A DNA stretch of 64,000 nt, taken from the NCBI GenBank assembly GCA_948440265.1, contig CAOJOK010000003.1, positions 1 through 64,000 of the forward strand, given 5' to 3'. Below the pieces are notes generated by a model. It made no database searches. It was given only the letters and a program-made list of their open reading frames with translations, and was not told where the DNA came from. The stretch's first letter is position 1, and each line of letters begins with the position of its first letter. The stretch is from an uncultured Clostridia bacterium. GTDB taxonomy: Bacteria > Bacillota > Clostridia > Christensenellales > Pumilibacteraceae. This document shows, in pieces, positions 34,793 through 43,510 of this stretch. Made by a program: the position numbers and the translations under genes.

Positions 34793-36739
34793 TCAGGTTT
34801 CTTCGACGTAGACATACGGCGGAGCGGCTTTTGCCTGCTCTTTTATATACTCGGTCAGCGACTGCACTGCGGCGGTTTGCGCCTTGGAAAAGTCGATTGC
34901 TATTTTGACTTTCTCGCCGATTTCGTACTTCACCGCGCCGTCTATCGCCGCGGTGAAGTACGGTTCGAAGCCGTCGAGCGCCAGATAGAGCAGTGTTCTT
35001 CTGCCCGTGAAATCGCAGTCGAGCACGGTTGCCTTGACCGTGTTTTTATCGCCGCCGACCGCTATGCGCACGGCATTTGGCGGAATTCGAAGCGCGGTAG
35101 AGCCGCTCTTTATATCCGTGCCGCCGCCCAGCGTGAATTTGTTTTTGCCCACCGTCGCCTTGACAGTGCCGTTCTTGTCTTCGACCAGCGCGGTTGCCGT
35201 ATTGTTCGTCACGGGGCGGACGGCGGTCACGCGCTCGAAGTCCTTATTCAGCACGTCAATCTTTTCGGGGTTATACCACAGCGTGATTTTTTCGCCTGCC
35301 GCCGTCGTGCAGTTTTTATCGGCGCGGACGGCTTTGGGTTCGCTTATGCCGCTCAAACGCACATACAGCGCGGTAAAGTCGGCGTGGCGGACTTCGAAGT
35401 CGGCTTCGCCTTCCAGCGTTTCGCAGTCTTCCCTATACTCGGTGTACAGCATTTCGGGGGCTATGGAAAGATACGCGTCGGAATTTATCACCGCCCTATC
35501 CGTCAGTCTCGACACCGTTTTTTCGGGCAGGCGGACGGCACTGCTGCCGAACCTGGCGGTTAAGTTCCCGTCTGCGTCCGCAAGCAGTTTGCACTCTATC
35601 AGATTTCTGCGCGGCATTGCCGACAGCGATATGCCCGACGTCTTATCGAAAAGCAGTATCTTGTTCGCGTCCACGGCAAGTCTTACTCTATCCCCTGCTT
35701 CGAGCGCGATTCTCGCGTCCACTTTTGCCGTGGCGAAATCGCTTTTGCCGTCTATATCGAGATAAAGCAGGTTTTCGCCGCCCGTTCTCTCCGCCAGACG
35801 GACGCGCGCTTCTATCACCGTGTCGGGCGACGCTTCCAAAAAGAACTGTTCGCCGTGGAAGTCTTCGGCGCGCACTCCGACATAGACGTCGCGCGGCGTT
35901 TCGTCAAGTCCGAATATGCGCTTGGCTCTCGACGCGGGCAGAGTCAAGTCCACTTCGCCGAGTCCCAGCCGCACTATGACGGTATCGCCCTTTCTGTGCG
36001 CGCTTGCTTCGAACAGGTTTATCTGCGGCGTACCGACAAACGCCGCCGTGAACGTATCCGACGGATTTTCGTACACGTCGCGCGGCGAACCGCACTGCTT
36101 CATTCTGCCGTCCTTCATAACGGCTATTTTATCGCCGAGCGTCATTGCCGCCGCGCAGTCCGAAGCGGCTATTACCATTGCCGAACCGAGCCTGTTTTTC
36201 AGGCTTATTATTTCCGTCATCATTTGCGCGCGCTGTGTGCCGTCCAGACCCTTCAAGGGCTCGTCCAGCAGTATAATCGCAGGGCGGCGCACGGCGCACC
36301 TGCAAAGGGCGGCGCGCATAAGCTCGCCTGCCGTCAGCGACGACGCTTTTTTTTGCAGAAGCTCGGTTATGCCGAGCATACCTGCCGCCGCTTTCACTCT
36401 CTTTTCAATCTCTTTCGTATCGATTTTACGCAGTTTCAAGCCGTATGCCAGATTGTCGTATACGGTCATACTCATCTTATACACGGGGTTTTTTGACGAC
36501 ACCATAACGGCGTCGCGGCTTTTGACGTCCAAATCGAGTGCAGGCTTGCCGTCTATATACAGCTCGCCCGAGTCTATTTCTTCCAGACCTGCGATTACGC
36601 GCAGCACTGTCGATTTGCCGCAGCCGGACGGTCCCGTCAGGCACACCGTTTCGCCGTCGTTGACGTTCAGCGAGAAATTTTCCAATGCCGCGCGGCTTTG
36701 GTATTTTTTGGTGACGTTTATAAGTGATATGCTTGACAT
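34793..36739 (-). CDS. ABC-type ATPase with degenerate motifs and long TOBE-like tail
   Basis: A 648-residue protein. Residues 1-230 are an ABC ATPase of the MalK/UgpC kind: Walker A GPSGCGKST (36-44), Walker B IILLDEP (155-161) and D-loop are intact. However, the Q-loop glutamine position reads SSK (81-83), the signature LSGGQ is LTAGE (135-139), and the switch histidine is Ser193 (IAASDCAAAMTLGD). Residues 240-640 hold at least three TOBE-like beta modules, whereas MalK (about 370 residues) has one pair. No permease or binding protein is encoded nearby. It may bind ATP without driving transport, or serve a distant permease. Start ATG at 36739 follows AAGGAG. Confidence 0.78.
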   Translation of the reverse strand: MSSISLINVTKKYQSRAALENFSLNVNDGETVCLTGPSGCGKSTVLRVIAGLEEIDSGELYIDGKPALDLDVKSRDAVMVSSKNPVYKMSMTVYDNLAYGLKLRKIDTKEIEKRVKAAAGMLGITELLQKKASSLTAGELMRAALCRCAVRRPAIILLDEPLKGLDGTQRAQMMTEIISLKNRLGSAMVIAASDCAAAMTLGDKIAVMKDGRMKQCGSPRDVYENPSDTFTAAFVGTPQINLFEASAHRKGDTVIVRLGLGEVDLTLPASRAKRIFGLDETPRDVYVGVRAEDFHGEQFFLEASPDTVIEARVRLAERTGGENLLYLDIDGKSDFATAKVDARIALEAGDRVRLAVDANKILLFDKTSGISLSAMPRRNLIECKLLADADGNLTARFGSSAVRLPEKTVSRLTDRAVINSDAYLSIAPEMLYTEYREDCETLEGEADFEVRHADFTALYVRLSGISEPKAVRADKNCTTAAGEKITLWYNPEKIDVLNKDFERVTAVRPVTNNTATALVEDKNGTVKATVGKNKFTLGGGTDIKSGSTALRIPPNAVRIAVGGDKNTVKATVLDCDFTGRRTLLYLALDGFEPYFTAAIDGAVKYEIGEKVKIAIDFSKAQTAAVQSLTEYIKEQAKAAPPYVYVEET

Positions 36740-36893
36740 CGGTTCTCCTTTTTCGACCGAGGTACGGTCAAAACGATTATGTCCTTTTTTGCAGATTTTC
36801 TTTCCGCTTTTAAAGAAAATTTTGTTTATCGGGTTTATCGGGGGGGGATTTGATAAATGGGGTTATGCGAGTTTATATAACGGCAGATTGGTA

Positions 36894-36972
36894 AGAGTTT
36901 GTAATCGCTCTGATGCAGGGGATTTCTCCGCTTCGCGCGCTTAAAAGAGCGCGCTTCGGTCGAAATGACATT
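36894..36972 (+). repeat. Family-2 hairpin repeat, copy b
   Basis: AGAGTTTGTAATCGC, then ATGCAGGGGATTTCTCCGC, then GGTCGAAATGACATT. The inner hairpin is GCGCGCTT-AAAAG-AGCGCGC, within the constant ATTTC / GAAAT arms. Confidence 0.8.
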
Positions 36973-36977
36973 GGGAA

Positions 36978-37020
36978 GCAGGGGATTTCTCCGCTCGCTT
37001 CGCTCGGTCGAAATGACATT
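36978..37020 (+). repeat. Family-2 hairpin repeat, copy c (short)
   Basis: A tandem shorter copy: CAGGGGATTTCTCCGC, CTCGCTTCGCT, GGTCGAAATGACATT. The last 16 bp are repeated once more at 37029-37045. Confidence 0.75.
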
Positions 37021-37097
37021 AAAAGAATGGGTCGAAATGACATTTAAGAAAGTGAGTGAAAATTGCAAGAGATTAGTTGTGCAAAGCGCGGAGTGTC

Positions 37098-37220
37098 CTG
37101 ACGGCGTAGACGCGAGAAAGACAAGGAAAACAAGGTTTTTCGACGGGAGCGTACTTCGCGTACGTGACCCGAGAAAAACCGCAGTTTGACACAGTATTTC
37201 GACGCGGATATGCTGTCAGG
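37098..37220 (+). repeat. Family-1 hairpin element, copy C1
   Basis: A 123-bp element, left end CTGACGGCG, right end TGCTGTCAGG. Arms GGTTTTTC (37134-37141) and GAAAAACC (37173-37180), tip GCGTAC-TTCGC-GTACGT. Tandem with C2. Almost the same sequence as the copy at 60830. Confidence 0.85.
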
Positions 37221-37344
37221 CTGACGGCAGAGAAACGAGCAGTTCAAGGAAGTCCGAGCGGCTTTCGACGGGAGCGTACTTCGCGTACGTAACCCGAGAA
37301 AATGTGCAGCTTGACGATGAAATGCGATGTTTATATGCCGTCAA
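37221..37344 (+). repeat. Family-1 hairpin element, copy C2
   Basis: A 124-bp element, left end CTGACGGCA, right end TGCCGTCA. The inner GGG/CCC and GTAC stems are kept, but the outer arms pair only in part (CTTTC with GAAAA), so this copy may be decaying. The terminator of the next gene starts 3 nt after its right end. Confidence 0.8.
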
Positions 37345-37379
37345 AAACGGGCTTCTCCTTTACATAAAGAGAAGCCCGT
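37343..37379 (-). terminator. Terminator of the zinc-knuckle membrane protein gene
   Basis: A perfect 11-bp stem ACGGGCTTCTC / GAGAAGCCCGT, with five T on the minus strand running into repeat C2. Confidence 0.88.
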
Positions 37380-37430
37380 CCTACGTCATTATCGTCTTCC
37401 CTATTTGCCTATTTCCGCCTTTAAGAGAAG

Positions 37431-38606
37431 TTATTTCTTTTTCAGCGTTTTGAGTATGTCGAGCAGGGTCTGCTGCTGCAGCTGCTGATTGCGCTCTGCG
37501 TCCAGCTTGTATGCAATCATATCCGCAAAGAACTTGACCACCCAATACACGACTATGCCGCCCACTATGCTTCCGAAGAAGATTATCGGCATAAGCCAGA
37601 CCTCATACACAAAGCAGATTATCACCGACGCGACCACTCCGCCTAGCACGGTGACGAGCGGCAGCAGGACGCTCAACTTCGACAGCAGCCAGCCCAGCGA
37701 TTTGAGCACCGTGAATTTCGTTTTCAACTCGCGGTAGCAGTCGGAGTTCATACTTTCGAACAGTATTTCCTGCTGGCGTATGCGGAGAAGGTATGCACGT
37801 TTATCCTTGTCGTAACGCGTTGCAAGATACCACATCAGAAAGTAGCTCAATCCGATTGCGACTATTCCGCAACCCAAAACATACACCGCGCTCTGCCACG
37901 ACTTGACTATGAACAGCACCGTGGCGACGGTGGCGATTACCACGCCCAAGAATATCGCGTACACTATCGGATGAAAAACGTACTTGAACGCGTCTATGAA
38001 GCGCACGGCGTTTTTGTATTCCGACACTTCGACGTCGAGATTGGTTTTCGGCCTTGCGTCGCGCTCCAACGGCACTTCCGGACTGGTCACCTTTATGCGC
38101 TCGTCGTCGATTTTGGGATTGACTTCGTCCATTATATCCTTTTTTTGTTTCTTGGGCGGCTCTTTCTTTTCCGTTTCGGGTTCCGCCGCCGCAACGCTTT
38201 CGCTCTCCTTTTCGGGGGCTTCGGGCGCTTTTGCTTCTTCTACGGGCTTTTCTTCGTCCGCGCTCTTTTCCGCCTTCGTCTCCGAATAAGACTTTCTGCG
38301 GCGCGTATGTCCGCCCGTCAGCACTTTATTCAATTCTTCTTCGGTTAAGGGTTCGACTTTCATATGCTGTTCCTCCTCGCCGTTTTTATTCATTATCTCG
38401 CCTACCGCTTCGCTTATTTCGGCGGCAGACTCTAAATCCAAAAGCGTGACGGGGTCTTGCACGGGCTCGTCGGCGTCGGGAGAAAGTCCCATTCTCTCCA
38501 AATACCCGTCGTGGCAGAATTTGCACACTTTCATTACCGTACCGCTTTCTTCTATCGTATAGCTGTCGTCGGCGTATCCGCACAGCTCGCATACTTTTTT
38601 CGACAT
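37431..38606 (-). CDS. Zinc-knuckle membrane protein of unknown function
   Basis: A protein of 391 residues that I cannot assign to a named family. The N-terminus has two CxxC pairs (CELCGYADDSY and VCKFCHDGYLERMG, residues 6-33) that should bind one zinc ion. A long charged, Pro/Glu/Lys-rich linker (about 60-190) follows, then four hydrophobic helices (near 210-235, 240-260, 310-335 and 340-365) and a Gln/Leu/Lys-rich coiled tail. The layout is a cytosolic zinc ribbon tethered to a membrane domain. Possible role in sensing or scaffolding; nothing nearby decides it. The ATG follows AAGGAAGG. Single gene with its own promoter and terminator. Confidence 0.75.
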   Translation of the reverse strand: MSKKVCELCGYADDSYTIEESGTVMKVCKFCHDGYLERMGLSPDADEPVQDPVTLLDLESAAEISEAVGEIMNKNGEEEQHMKVEPLTEEELNKVLTGGHTRRRKSYSETKAEKSADEEKPVEEAKAPEAPEKESESVAAAEPETEKKEPPKKQKKDIMDEVNPKIDDERIKVTSPEVPLERDARPKTNLDVEVSEYKNAVRFIDAFKYVFHPIVYAIFLGVVIATVATVLFIVKSWQSAVYVLGCGIVAIGLSYFLMWYLATRYDKDKRAYLLRIRQQEILFESMNSDCYRELKTKFTVLKSLGWLLSKLSVLLPLVTVLGGVVASVIICFVYEVWLMPIIFFGSIVGGIVVYWVVKFFADMIAYKLDAERNQQLQQQTLLDILKTLKKK

Positions 38607-38669
38607 ATTTCGACCTTCCTTGCTTACTTTCTCGCCTTATTGTCCGACGGTTTTCCTAAATTCGCTTTC

Positions 38670-38698
38670 ATTATATCACACGCCGTCTGTTTTTTCAA
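38670..38698 (-). promoter_or_regulatory. Promoter of the zinc-knuckle protein gene
   Basis: On the minus strand TTGAAA (38693-38698) and TATAAT (38670-38675) with a 17-bp spacer. Confidence 0.7.
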
Positions 38699-38768
38699 CT
38701 ATATTTATGCCGTTATACGCACTTTTTAGAATTATTTTTGCATATTTTCATATTACCGCCCCGAATTA

Positions 38769-38786
38769 CTTGCATAATTATTCAAT
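38769..38786. promoter_or_regulatory. ARG box (ArgR/AhrC operator) of the arg operon
   Basis: CTTGCATAATTATTCAAT matches the ARG-box pattern TNTGNATWWWWATNCANA except at the two ends. It overlaps the -35 box of the argC promoter, so arginine-bound ArgR would block transcription. A weaker half-site (TTTGCATATTTTCATA) stands about 30 bp upstream at 38737. Confidence 0.7.
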
Positions 38787-38798
38787 ATATCGTATAAT
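38770..38798 (+). promoter_or_regulatory. Promoter of argCBDF
   Basis: TTGCAT (38770-38775) and TATAAT (38793-38798) with a 17-bp spacer, 31 bp upstream of the argC ATG. Confidence 0.75.
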
Positions 38799-38829
38799 AA
38801 TCGTGTATTTTTTTGTTTGAGGAGAGGCT

Positions 38830-39849
38830 ATGAAAAGAATCAAAGCGGCAATAGTCGGCGCGAGCGGTTATACGGGTTTCGAGCTTTTGAGAATACTCGC
38901 CGCGCACCCGAACGTCGAGGTCGTATGCGCGACGTCGCGCAAGGAAGCGGGCGAAAAATTGAGCGATATGTATCCCGCGCTTAAAGCGGCTTACGGCGAT
39001 ATGACTTTCTGCGAACCGAAGTTCGAGCTTTTGAAAAAAGCCGACGTCGCGTTCACCGCCCTGCCGCACACGGCAGGCGCGCAAATAGGCGGAGAGCTTA
39101 TAGACGCAGGCGTCAAGCTTATCGATTTATCGGCGGACTTTCGCTATGACTCGCTTGCGCTTTACGAAAAGACATACGGCGTAAAGCACCCCCGTCCCGA
39201 CCTTTTGAGCGAAGCCGTTTACGGGCTGTGCGAACTGAACCGAAAGCAGATTGCGGCGGCGCGGCTGGTGGGCAATCCCGGCTGTTATACTACGGCGGCG
39301 ATACTTGCGCTTTATCCCCTTGTCAAGGAAAATCTCATAGACCGCGGCTGCGTCATTATCGACGGCAAGAGCGGCGTCACGGGCGCGGGCAGAAAGAGCG
39401 ACGTCGACTATTCTTTCTGTGAGACGGACGACAACTTCCGCGCATACTCCGCCGTCGGGCACAGGCACACTACGGAAATGGAGGAAAAGCTCGGCATAAG
39501 TCTTTCGTTCACTCCGCACCTGCTCCCCGTCAGGCGCGGCATACTGGAAACAATCTATGCGCGCGCGGCGACCGAAGATTTTTCGGCTATCGAAAAGGCG
39601 TACGAAAAGTATTACGGCGGCGAACAGTTCGTGTCGTTCTCGTCCCGTCTGCCCGACATCAAGCTCGTGCGCGGCAGTAACTGCTGTCGTATCGGCGCGG
39701 CAATCGACAATAAGTACGGGCTTGTCAAGGTCGTATCGGTCATAGACAATCTAATCAAGGGCGCAAGCGGTCAGGCGGTGCAGAATATGAACATTATGTT
39801 CGGGTTCGACGAAGGCACGGCTTTGACGGCGCTCGGCGAGCATTTATAA
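38830..39849 (+). CDS. argC: N-acetyl-gamma-glutamyl-phosphate reductase
   Basis: Third step of arginine synthesis: reduces N-acetylglutamyl phosphate to the semialdehyde with NADPH. The 339 residues show the nucleotide-binding start AAIVGASGYTGFELLRIL, the active-site Cys in LVGNPGCYTTAAILAL, KSGVTGAGRK, and the HRHTTEMEEKLG and HLLPVRRGILETIY segments of ArgC. ATG with GAGGAG upstream. It is first in argC-argB-argD-argF-GNAT, all close-packed on the plus strand and controlled by an ARG box at its promoter. Confidence 0.97.
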   Translation: MKRIKAAIVGASGYTGFELLRILAAHPNVEVVCATSRKEAGEKLSDMYPALKAAYGDMTFCEPKFELLKKADVAFTALPHTAGAQIGGELIDAGVKLIDLSADFRYDSLALYEKTYGVKHPRPDLLSEAVYGLCELNRKQIAAARLVGNPGCYTTAAILALYPLVKENLIDRGCVIIDGKSGVTGAGRKSDVDYSFCETDDNFRAYSAVGHRHTTEMEEKLGISLSFTPHLLPVRRGILETIYARAATEDFSAIEKAYEKYYGGEQFVSFSSRLPDIKLVRGSNCCRIGAAIDNKYGLVKVVSVIDNLIKGASGQAVQNMNIMFGFDEGTALTALGEHL

Positions 39850-39870
39850 TTCAAAGGCGGCACATAATAT

Positions 39871-40743
39871 ATGAAATTCGATATGAATGAAATCATAGAG
39901 CGCGCGAATATACTTGTAGAGGCCCTGCCCTACATCAGCGCGTTCACGGGAAAGACCATTGTCATCAAGTACGGCGGAAACGCTATGAACGACCCCGAAA
40001 CGGTTAAAACGATTATGCAGGACGTCGCCGCGCTTAAAATCGTCGGCGTGAAGCCCATACTAGTCCACGGCGGCGGTCCGGAAATCAACGGTATGTTAAA
40101 CCGAGTGCATATAGAGCCGAAGTTTGCTTCCGGTCTGCGCGTGACCGACGAAAAGACTATGGAAATAGTGCAGATGGTGCTTGCCGGAAAAATCAACAAG
40201 AACGTCGTATCGCTTTTGAACACGCTCGGCGTGCGCGCGGTGGGACTTTGCGGCAAGGACGCCAATCTCATAGAAGTCAAAAAGTACGTCCCCGAAAACG
40301 GCGCGGACATAGGCTTTGTCGGCGAAATCACCGCCGTCAACGACGCGCTTTTGACGGCTTTATGCGACGACTACATTCCCGTCATATCCTCTATCGGCAC
40401 GGACAAAGACGGCAACTCCTACAACGTCAACGCCGACACAGCGGCAGGCGCAATCGGCGGCGCGGTCAAAGCCGAGAAGCTCATATTCTTGACCGACATC
40501 GACGGCATACGCAAAAAGGAAAGCGACCCGTCTTCTTTGATTTCGCGCATTAAGGTGAAGGAAATCGAGAAGATGATTGCAAGCGGCGCAATCAGCGGCG
40601 GTATGATACCCAAAGTGAAAAGCTGTATAAGCGCCATAAAAAAGGGCATAAAGTCCGTACAGATTGTCAACGGCACCATTCCCCACTCCATTCTTTTGGA
40701 GCTGTTTACGGACAGCGGCGTCGGCACGATGGTTACGGCATAA
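39871..40743 (+). CDS. argB: N-acetylglutamate kinase
   Basis: Phosphorylates N-acetylglutamate; second step of arginine synthesis and often the arginine-feedback point. The 290 residues start with an N-terminal helix (MNEIIERANILVEALPYI), which in feedback-sensitive ArgB proteins mediates hexamers. The core shows TIVIKYGGNAM, LVHGGGPEINGML and GFVGEITAVN, then NVNADTAAGAIGGAVKAEKLIFLTDI and the end GTMV. The longer N-terminus suggests the arginine-inhibited hexameric type (inference). It starts 21 nt after argC. Confidence 0.97.
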   Translation: MKFDMNEIIERANILVEALPYISAFTGKTIVIKYGGNAMNDPETVKTIMQDVAALKIVGVKPILVHGGGPEINGMLNRVHIEPKFASGLRVTDEKTMEIVQMVLAGKINKNVVSLLNTLGVRAVGLCGKDANLIEVKKYVPENGADIGFVGEITAVNDALLTALCDDYIPVISSIGTDKDGNSYNVNADTAAGAIGGAVKAEKLIFLTDIDGIRKKESDPSSLISRIKVKEIEKMIASGAISGGMIPKVKSCISAIKKGIKSVQIVNGTIPHSILLELFTDSGVGTMVTA

Positions 40744-40767
40744 CACAAAAAAACAAGGGCGATAAAA

Positions 40768-41967
40768 ATGGATTTCGAAAAAATCAAACAGCAGGAAAAC
40801 AAATATTATATGCCGACGTTCAACCGTGCGAACATCTGTTTCACGCACGGCGAAGGCAACAAGCTTTACGACACTTTGGGCAAAGAGTACACCGATTTCA
40901 CGGCGGGCATTGCCGTGAACTGCCTGGGATACAACTATCCGCCGCTTGTGGAAGCCATTGCAAGTCAGGCGAAAAAGCTCATACACATATCCAATCTTTA
41001 CTATAACGAGCCGCAGTCGGAGCTTGCCGAAACGCTTATAGAAAACTCCATATTCTCGCGCGTATTCTTCTCCAACAGCGGTGCGGAAGCCAACGAATGC
41101 GCCATAAAGCTTGCAAGAAAGTATTACGTCAAAAAGGGCGTTACGGGCAAGCACAAGATTGTTTGCGCCGTCGATTCCTTTCACGGCAGGACGCTTGCGA
41201 CCTGCACGGCGACCGGTCAGGACAAGTACTCCGCCCCGTTTGCGCCGCTCCCCGAAGGGTTCGTACACGTTCCGTACAACGATTTTGCGGCGCTTAAAGC
41301 CGCCCTTACCGACGACGTGGGCGCGGTTATGCTGGAACCCATACAGGGCGAAAGCGGCGTCGTGCCTGCAAGCTATGACTATCTCGTGAACGCCTATGCG
41401 CTGTGCAAGCAAAAGGGCATACTGCTCATTTTAGACGAAGTGCAGACGGGAGTCGGCAGGACGGGAAAGCGGTATTGCTTCGAGCATTACGGTATTCAGC
41501 CCGACATAGTGACTTTGGCGAAGGGGCTTGCCGGCGGCGTACCCATAGGGGCTACGCTGGCGCGCGGAGAAGTCGCCGAAAGCTTTTCCGCAGGCGACCA
41601 CGGCTCCACGTTCGGCGGCAATCCTCTTGCCTGCGCCGCCGCTCTCGTCGTGCAGAAAAAGCTGTCCGAGCCCGAGTTTGCCGCGCACATAGAGAGCGCG
41701 TCCAAGCGGCTTCAGGACAGGCTTATGCAGCTGCGCAAATACAAGTTTGTGGCGGACGTGCGAGGCAAGGGGCTGTTATTCGGGTTGCAGCTTTCGCCGA
41801 AGGTGATGAACGTCGAGGTCATCGGGCGTGCGCGCGATAAGGGCTTTTTGATTGCTTCGGCAGGCAGAAACACTTTAAGGTTTGCGCCGCCGCTGACGAT
41901 TACCGAAGAAGAAATCGACGCTATGGCGAAAATGCTGGACGAAATATTTGCCAACACGAACATTTAA
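40768..41967 (+). CDS. argD: Acetylornithine aminotransferase
   Basis: PLP-dependent transamination of N-acetylglutamate semialdehyde to N-acetylornithine. The 399 residues have class III aminotransferase marks: FFSNSGAEANECAIKLAR, DSFHGRTLATCTATGQ, EPIQGESGVVPA, LILDEVQTGVGRTGK and the PLP lysine in VTLAKGLAGGVPIGA, then HGSTFGGNPLACAAA. It starts 24 nt after argB. No argJ or argE is present in the window, so release of the acetyl group must be encoded elsewhere. Confidence 0.95.
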   Translation: MDFEKIKQQENKYYMPTFNRANICFTHGEGNKLYDTLGKEYTDFTAGIAVNCLGYNYPPLVEAIASQAKKLIHISNLYYNEPQSELAETLIENSIFSRVFFSNSGAEANECAIKLARKYYVKKGVTGKHKIVCAVDSFHGRTLATCTATGQDKYSAPFAPLPEGFVHVPYNDFAALKAALTDDVGAVMLEPIQGESGVVPASYDYLVNAYALCKQKGILLILDEVQTGVGRTGKRYCFEHYGIQPDIVTLAKGLAGGVPIGATLARGEVAESFSAGDHGSTFGGNPLACAAALVVQKKLSEPEFAAHIESASKRLQDRLMQLRKYKFVADVRGKGLLFGLQLSPKVMNVEVIGRARDKGFLIASAGRNTLRFAPPLTITEEEIDAMAKMLDEIFANTNI

Positions 41968-42027
41968 TGGTATACTGTTTTATAGAGGGTTACTCCCGAA
42001 AAAAATACGACAAGGAATCTTAAAACA

Positions 42028-42969
42028 ATGGACATAATGCAATACAAGCCGAAGGGCAAGCTGAACAACAAGCACCTTTTGACCCTTAAGGACTATACGG
42101 CAAACGAAATATACGAAATTCTTTTAAAGGCGGCGGAGCTTAAAAATATGAACCGACGCGGCAAAAAGCAGCACAATCTCGACGGCAAGACCGTCGCGCT
42201 CATTTTCGCCAAGTCCAGCACGCGCACGAGAGTATCTTTCGAGCAGGGCGTGCGACAGCTCGGCGGCGTGCCGCTGTTTCTCTCGTCAAACGACATTCAG
42301 CTCGGGCGCGGCGAAACCATTCACGACACCGTTAAGGTATTGGAGCGGTACGGAATCGACGCGATTATGATTCGCACGTTCAAGCAGTCGGACCTCGAGG
42401 ATTTGGCTAAATACGGCACTATTCCCATTATCAACGGACTGACCGACGACTTCCACCCCTGCCAGGTGCTTGCCGACCTTTTGACGATTTACGAAGTGTT
42501 CAAGCGTTTGAAGGACGTCAAGTTTGCGTACTTCGGCGACGGAAACAATATGGCCAACTCGCTTATGCTCGGCTGTGCGAAAGTGGGTATGAAGGTCTAT
42601 ATCTGTTCCCCGAAGGGGTTCGAGCCGAACGAGGAAATTGTTAAAGAAGCGCAGAAGTTCGGCGAAGTGGTCGTGACCGACAGCGTGGAAGAAGCCGCAA
42701 AAGACGCCGACGTATTATACACCGACGTATTCTTCTCTATGGGACAAGCCGCGGACAAGAAAAAGACCGCCGCGCTTATGCCCTATCAGGTCAACGAGGA
42801 CGTTATGGCTTTGGCAAGCAAGGACGCCGTGTTTATGCACTGTCTGCCCGCGCACCGCGGCGAGGAGGTCACGGAAGGCGTTATCGATTCGCCGCGCTCG
42901 ATTATTTTCGAGCAGGCGGAAAACAGGCTGCACGCGCAAAAAGCGGTTATGGCGCTTTTGATTAAGTAG
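42028..42969 (+). CDS. argF: Ornithine carbamoyltransferase
   Basis: Makes citrulline from ornithine and carbamoyl phosphate. The 313 residues show the carbamoyl-phosphate site KSSTRTRVSFEQG, FHPCQVLADLLTI, the GDGNNMANSL loop, VFFSMGQ for ornithine binding (in place of the usual DVWxSMG) and MHCLPAHRGEEV. The 60-nt gap after argD is the longest in the operon and includes AAGGAATC before the ATG; a weak internal promoter cannot be ruled out. It is followed after 6 nt by the GNAT gene. Confidence 0.95.
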   Translation: MDIMQYKPKGKLNNKHLLTLKDYTANEIYEILLKAAELKNMNRRGKKQHNLDGKTVALIFAKSSTRTRVSFEQGVRQLGGVPLFLSSNDIQLGRGETIHDTVKVLERYGIDAIMIRTFKQSDLEDLAKYGTIPIINGLTDDFHPCQVLADLLTIYEVFKRLKDVKFAYFGDGNNMANSLMLGCAKVGMKVYICSPKGFEPNEEIVKEAQKFGEVVVTDSVEEAAKDADVLYTDVFFSMGQAADKKKTAALMPYQVNEDVMALASKDAVFMHCLPAHRGEEVTEGVIDSPRSIIFEQAENRLHAQKAVMALLIK

Positions 42970-42975
42970 GTATTT

Positions 42976-43479
42976 ATGACGAACATACGACGGGCGGTCG
43001 CCGCCGACGCGGACGCGATTGCCGAAATAACCAAAGAGGCTTTCAGGCTTTATAAGGACGATTTACACTCGTCCTACCCCATTGCCGCGCTTAACGAGAC
43101 GGTCGGCGACGTGCTTTGCGACATAGAGCGGCACGCGGTTTACGTCGCGCAGAGCGACGGCAAAATAGTCGGCTCTATACGCGTCAAGACGCTTAACCCG
43201 TCGCTTGCGTACATCTACCGTTTCGGCGTGAGTCCGCACATAAACAATACGGGCATAGGCTCCGACCTTTTGAATGCGGTCATTGCCGACTGCAGGAGCG
43301 CGAACGTCAAAGCCATTGCTCTGCACACGAACGCGCGGTATTACAAGCTGGCGCGGTATTACTACGGCAAGCGGTTTTTCGTGCACTCCACTTCCACGGA
43401 CAAGGGCTATATCCGCGCGCTGTTCGTCAAGGAATTGACGGACGAGGAGTGCGACGTTTCGCCTGCGTTCGATTTATAG
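42976..43479 (+). CDS. GNAT-family N-acetyltransferase in the arg operon
   Basis: A GNAT acetyltransferase of 167 residues. N-terminal strand-helix IRRAVAADADAIAEITKEAF, middle strands VYVAQSDGKIVGSIRV and AYIYRFGVSP, and the acetyl-CoA loop HINNTGIGSDLLNAVI, where the usual Q/R-x-x-G-x-G/A is N-N-T-G-I-G. It starts 6 nt after argF and is the last gene of the operon. Since no argA or argJ is present, it could be the N-acetylglutamate synthase that starts the pathway, as short GNAT proteins are in some bacteria. That is an inference from position; it could instead acetylate another amine. Confidence 0.85.
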   Translation: MTNIRRAVAADADAIAEITKEAFRLYKDDLHSSYPIAALNETVGDVLCDIERHAVYVAQSDGKIVGSIRVKTLNPSLAYIYRFGVSPHINNTGIGSDLLNAVIADCRSANVKAIALHTNARYYKLARYYYGKRFFVHSTSTDKGYIRALFVKELTDEECDVSPAFDL

Positions 43480-43510
43480 ACGTTTTTAAAAAAACAAATC
43501 CGAATTTAAA

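Larger units (their letters stand above)
36740..37097. other. Gene-free region with repeats and a G8 tract
   Basis: No gene is supported here. A hairpin TTTTCTTT / AAAGAAAA followed by TTTTG lies at about 36791-36822, then eight G (36840-36847) followed by ATTT, then two family-2 repeats. A nearly identical G9-ATTT stands before the family-2 copy at 49293. Confidence 0.6.
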
